Of a DNA stretch of 39,785 nt, positions 38,298 through 39,785 are shown piece by piece. Where the stretch lies: the NCBI GenBank assembly GCA_015063885.1, contig SVTH01000015.1:1-39785 (forward strand). Direction: 5' to 3'. Source of the DNA: Oscillospiraceae bacterium (GTDB lineage Bacteria > Bacillota > Clostridia > Oscillospirales > CAG-382). The notes beneath the pieces were generated by a model that saw nothing but the letters and a program-made list of their open reading frames with translations, did no database searches and had not been told where the DNA came from. How positions within the stretch are numbered: position 1 is the stretch's first letter; every line of letters begins with the position of its first letter. The translations under genes and the position numbers were made by a program.

Positions 38298-38396
38298 AAA
38301 AGAGGGTTCCTTTCTGTTTTTCTTTTTATCCGATATAACATATGCACCGCCCTTCGGAGTTATGCATAGGATAAAAGCAGAGAGGAAGTGGTGGAG

Positions 38397-38543
38397 ATGT
38401 GCTGTACAAGGCGTTCCCTGGGCTTTTCCGCTTTGGCATTCGGAGCGGGGGTCCTGCTGTGTACCGTTTTGCCGCCCCTGGCCATGGCCTGCGTGGAGGC
38501 GGGGGTCATCGTAGGCGTGGGCGTGATTCTGTTTATAAAGTAG
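38397..38543 (+). CDS. Small Cys-containing hydrophobic peptide ORF
   Basis: 48 residues. MCCTRRSLGFSALAFGAGV opens a membrane-spanning hydrophobic stretch (LLCTVLPPLAMACVEAGVIV) that ends VILFIK. GTGGTGGAG lies upstream at normal spacing. It runs divergently from the SipL-like gene and stops nine bases before the SpoVM-like ORF, which suggests a small sporulation operon. I recognise no family. It is supported by ribosome site, reading frame and position only. Confidence 0.6.
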   Translation: MCCTRRSLGFSALAFGAGVLLCTVLPPLAMACVEAGVIVGVGVILFIK

Positions 38544-38552
38544 GTGAATGGT

Positions 38553-38624
38553 TTGCGGATCTACGTATGGAAGGCGCCGGCGTTGTTGCGTCCCCTGCTG
38601 CGTCGGCTGTTTCGGGCGGGATAA
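38553..38624 (+). CDS. spoVM: SpoVM-like amphipathic peptide
   Basis: A 23-residue ORF from a TTG start, five to six bases after AGGTGA; a GTG at 38544 would add three residues. The peptide begins MRIYVWKAP and continues ALLRPLLRRLFRAG. Aligned from residue 1 without gaps to Bacillus SpoVM (MKFYTIKLP...), it shares Met1, Tyr4, Lys7, Pro9, Leu12 and Arg17, with conservative changes at 2, 3, 11, 15, 16, 19 and 20. SpoVM is an amphipathic helix that senses the curved forespore membrane and anchors SpoIVA; Pro9 is important for that. The neighbouring SipL-like gene strengthens the case. It is followed at once by a terminator. The call rests on a short alignment from memory. Confidence 0.65.
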   Translation: MRIYVWKAPALLRPLLRRLFRAG

Positions 38625-38626
38625 AG

Positions 38627-38661
38627 AAAAGGCTGTTGCTTTTTGGGGCAACAGCCTTTTT
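38627..38661. terminator. Bidirectional terminator
   Basis: 13-bp perfect stem AAAAGGCTGTTGC/GCAACAGCCTTTT serves the SpoVM-like ORF (+) and the folate S component (-). Confidence 0.9.
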
Positions 38662-38669
38662 ACGGCAGG

Positions 38670-39383
38670 TTATGAGAACGCTTCCGTCAGGAATTCCTTC
38701 ACTTGAGGATAGTATACGGCAAGCAGCGCTACCAGGATTCCGCCCAGCACGGCGGAGACCAGAGCGAAGATCAAGCTTCCCTTGCCGTACTTCACCTCCG
38801 TTTCCGCCGGGAGGATGCCGATCTGCTTCAAGGGCGGTGTCATCACCCGCAGGAAGGCGCACAGAACGAAGGCCTCCGGCGCCAACAGCACCAGGTTCTT
38901 CGCCATGGCCAGGGAGAAATACACCCAAAAGGCACCGTGATAAAGAACCACCCGCCAGAAGGAGCCCAAAAAAGCGTTGATGACGAAGTTGATCAGGATC
39001 TCCGCCCACAGCACACGGAAGTAGGTCACCTTCCCGCGGTAGAGGAACAGGGCGTAGACCACCGCCGTGAGAATGGCGGTCAGGGTGTACCCGAAGAAGA
39101 AGGGGTAGGGAGAGCCGATGGCGCCGATGAGATCTACGATCACACCGCAGGCCACGGCAAGGACGGGACCCGTCAGCATGGAGCACAACGCCACGGCGAA
39201 GAAGGACAGGGAGATCTGCAGGTAAGGCGACAGCGGAATGTTGAATTTCTCGATCACGATGGCAAGGGCGCAAAGGAAGGCGGCGTAGGCAAGACTGCGG
39301 GGGCTTTTGCATTCCGTTGCGGCGTCCTTCCAATAGGAAAGAGAAAAGGGGTGGGGGTACAGCGTTTGGGATCTTTTCTTCAT
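38670..39383 (-). CDS. folT: ECF transporter S component, folate type (FolT)
   Basis: 237 residues with six predicted membrane helices. The first helix region reads SLAYAAFLCALAIVIEKFNI, followed by LSPYLQISLSFFAVALCSML, then GPVLAVACGVIVDLIGAIG and PYPFFFGYTLTAIL; this is the pattern of folate-family S components. The S component binds the vitamin and uses a shared EcfT/EcfA module, such as the one at 26132-28545. The tetrahydrofolate riboswitch in its leader gives independent support for folate. The ATG follows ACAGGAGG with an 11-base gap; a long upstream in-frame extension covers the riboswitch and is rejected. Confidence 0.9.
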   Translation of the reverse strand: MKKRSQTLYPHPFSLSYWKDAATECKSPRSLAYAAFLCALAIVIEKFNIPLSPYLQISLSFFAVALCSMLTGPVLAVACGVIVDLIGAIGSPYPFFFGYTLTAILTAVVYALFLYRGKVTYFRVLWAEILINFVINAFLGSFWRVVLYHGAFWVYFSLAMAKNLVLLAPEAFVLCAFLRVMTPPLKQIGILPAETEVKYGKGSLIFALVSAVLGGILVALLAVYYPQVKEFLTEAFS

Positions 39384-39444
39384 AATAATAAAAACCTCCT
39401 GTTCCGACAGAATTCCTGCGAGAAAAGAGGCAAGCACACAGTTT

Positions 39445-39546
39445 TCAGCGGGATGCGATGCCCACACCGCGAAATCACTTTCTTCGTCCAAAGGACAACT
39501 CCCCGTCCCTTCGGCACTGTACGCGTAGGCATCTACTCTGTAGACA
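39445..39546 (-). promoter_or_regulatory. Tetrahydrofolate (THF) riboswitch
   Basis: In the minus-strand leader of the folate S component the THF aptamer blocks appear in order: AGAGTAGATGCC, ACGCGTACAGTG, GGGGAGTTGTCC, GGACGAAG, CGCGGTG, then GGGCATCGCATCCCGCTG. GATGCC pairs with GGCATC to form the long helix. About 60 nt lie between aptamer and start codon, including CCTC upstream of AGGAGG, so translational control is likely. No intrinsic terminator is visible in the leader. Confidence 0.82.
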
Positions 39547-39551
39547 CCCGT

Positions 39552-39580
39552 AGTATACAGGAAAATATACAAAAAAGCAA
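39552..39580 (-). promoter_or_regulatory. Promoter of the THF riboswitch/folT unit
   Basis: Minus strand TTGCTT (39580-39575), 17-nt spacer, TATACT (39557-39552). Transcription should start at about 39545, exactly at the aptamer's 5' edge. Confidence 0.75.
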
Positions 39581-39639
39581 GCCTTTTTTTGGTTTTTTGC
39601 GAAATTGTATAAGAATTTGATTTTTTTGCAAAAATAGGG

Positions 39640-39668
39640 TTGACAAAAGGGAAAAACAGTGGTAAGAT
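39640..39668 (+). promoter_or_regulatory. First of two tandem promoters at the right edge
   Basis: TTGACA (39640-39645), 17-nt spacer, TAAGAT (39663-39668). The ~75 nt between it and the second promoter are A-rich with no gene. Confidence 0.75.
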
Positions 39669-39743
39669 ATGCAAGCCTTGAGGGGAGACCCGAAGGGATG
39701 CGAAAATACTGCAAAAAAACTTAAAAAAGTTTTGAAAACCCTA

Positions 39744-39772
39744 TTGACAAATGGGAAATATTGTGGTATGAT
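39744..39772 (+). promoter_or_regulatory. Second tandem promoter, stable-RNA-like
   Basis: TTGACA (39744-39749), 17-nt spacer ending TGG, TATGAT (39767-39772), followed by AGCAAAGCTGTCC. TTGTGGTATGATAGCAAAG differs at only two positions from the tRNA-Val promoter's TTGTGGTATCATAGCGAAG. It probably starts a tRNA or rRNA operon beyond the window. Confidence 0.8.
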
Positions 39773-39785
39773 AGCAAAGCTGTCC

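Noticed and set aside
39445..39546. TPP or cobalamin riboswitch upstream of the S component
   Set aside because: The CTGAGA and cobalamin-box signatures are absent, while the THF aptamer blocks are present in order.
1..39785. Insertion sequences, prophage, integrase, CRISPR or restriction systems
   Set aside because: No transposase, integrase, terminal repeat, cas or restriction gene was recognised on either strand.

Overview
The window looks like the chromosome of a spore-forming Bacillota, probably a gut-type member of class Clostridia. The signs are Gram-positive-style lipoproteins (several lipobox Cys proteins), strong AGGAGG ribosome sites, near-consensus sigma-A promoters, a tRNA-sensing T-box, a tetrahydrofolate riboswitch, an ECF vitamin-transporter module, UPF0291/DUF896, a SipL-like DUF3794-LysM spore protein and a SpoVM-like peptide. 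Coding density is high, with short operons, many 4-base ATGA overlaps and clear Rho-independent terminators. I see no insertion sequence, integrase, phage gene or CRISPR array. The taxon below class is inference.

Left part (1-13.3 kb, all +): a DUF4375 gene; an operon of DUF4299 protein, aldo/keto reductase, small membrane protein and TraB/GumN lipoprotein; a lone GH127 beta-L-arabinofuranosidase; a GntR(YtrA)-controlled operon with a tandem-DUF5104 lipoprotein, ABC ATPase, ABC permease and a secreted/membrane protein; an operon of a small protein, DUF896 and a lipoprotein amidase; and a PAP2 protein with a YbhN-like flippase-domain protein.

Middle (13.3-23.7 kb): a leftward operon of four genes (protein with duplicated ends and a GNAT-like centre, PlsC acyltransferase, lipoprotein, patatin-like phospholipase); a leftward unit of tRNA-Val(UAC), a pyroglutamyl-peptidase-like protein and a P-loop kinase; a branching enzyme of the eukaryotic-like type; and a rightward PAP2-DUF3737-SGNH hydrolase operon.

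Right part (23.7-39.8 kb): an ECF sigma factor with a very long C-terminal extension, divergent from a DUF4430-EcfT-EcfAA operon that lacks a substrate-binding S component and ends in a ceramidase-like gene; an HPr/Crh-like protein; a Trp T-box driving a TrpB2-M20 peptidase pair, then a cluster of DnaA boxes and a NUDIX gene; an XRE regulator fused to what reads as a catalytically dead piece of DNA polymerase PolC; a DtxR-type repressor; a CD3324-ParB-like fusion behind a palindromic operator; the SipL-like gene, with a small membrane-peptide ORF and the SpoVM-like ORF divergent from it; and a folate-type ECF S component under a THF riboswitch. The right edge carries tandem promoters, the second almost identical around its -10 to the tRNA-Val promoter, so a stable-RNA operon probably starts just outside.

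The strongest novelty candidates are the XRE-PolC-remnant fusion, the SpoVM-like micro-ORF beside the SipL-like gene, the DnaA-box cluster away from dnaA, the ECF sigma fusion and the GNAT-like sandwich protein. All family assignments come from reading the sequence and memory of the families; no database search was run.
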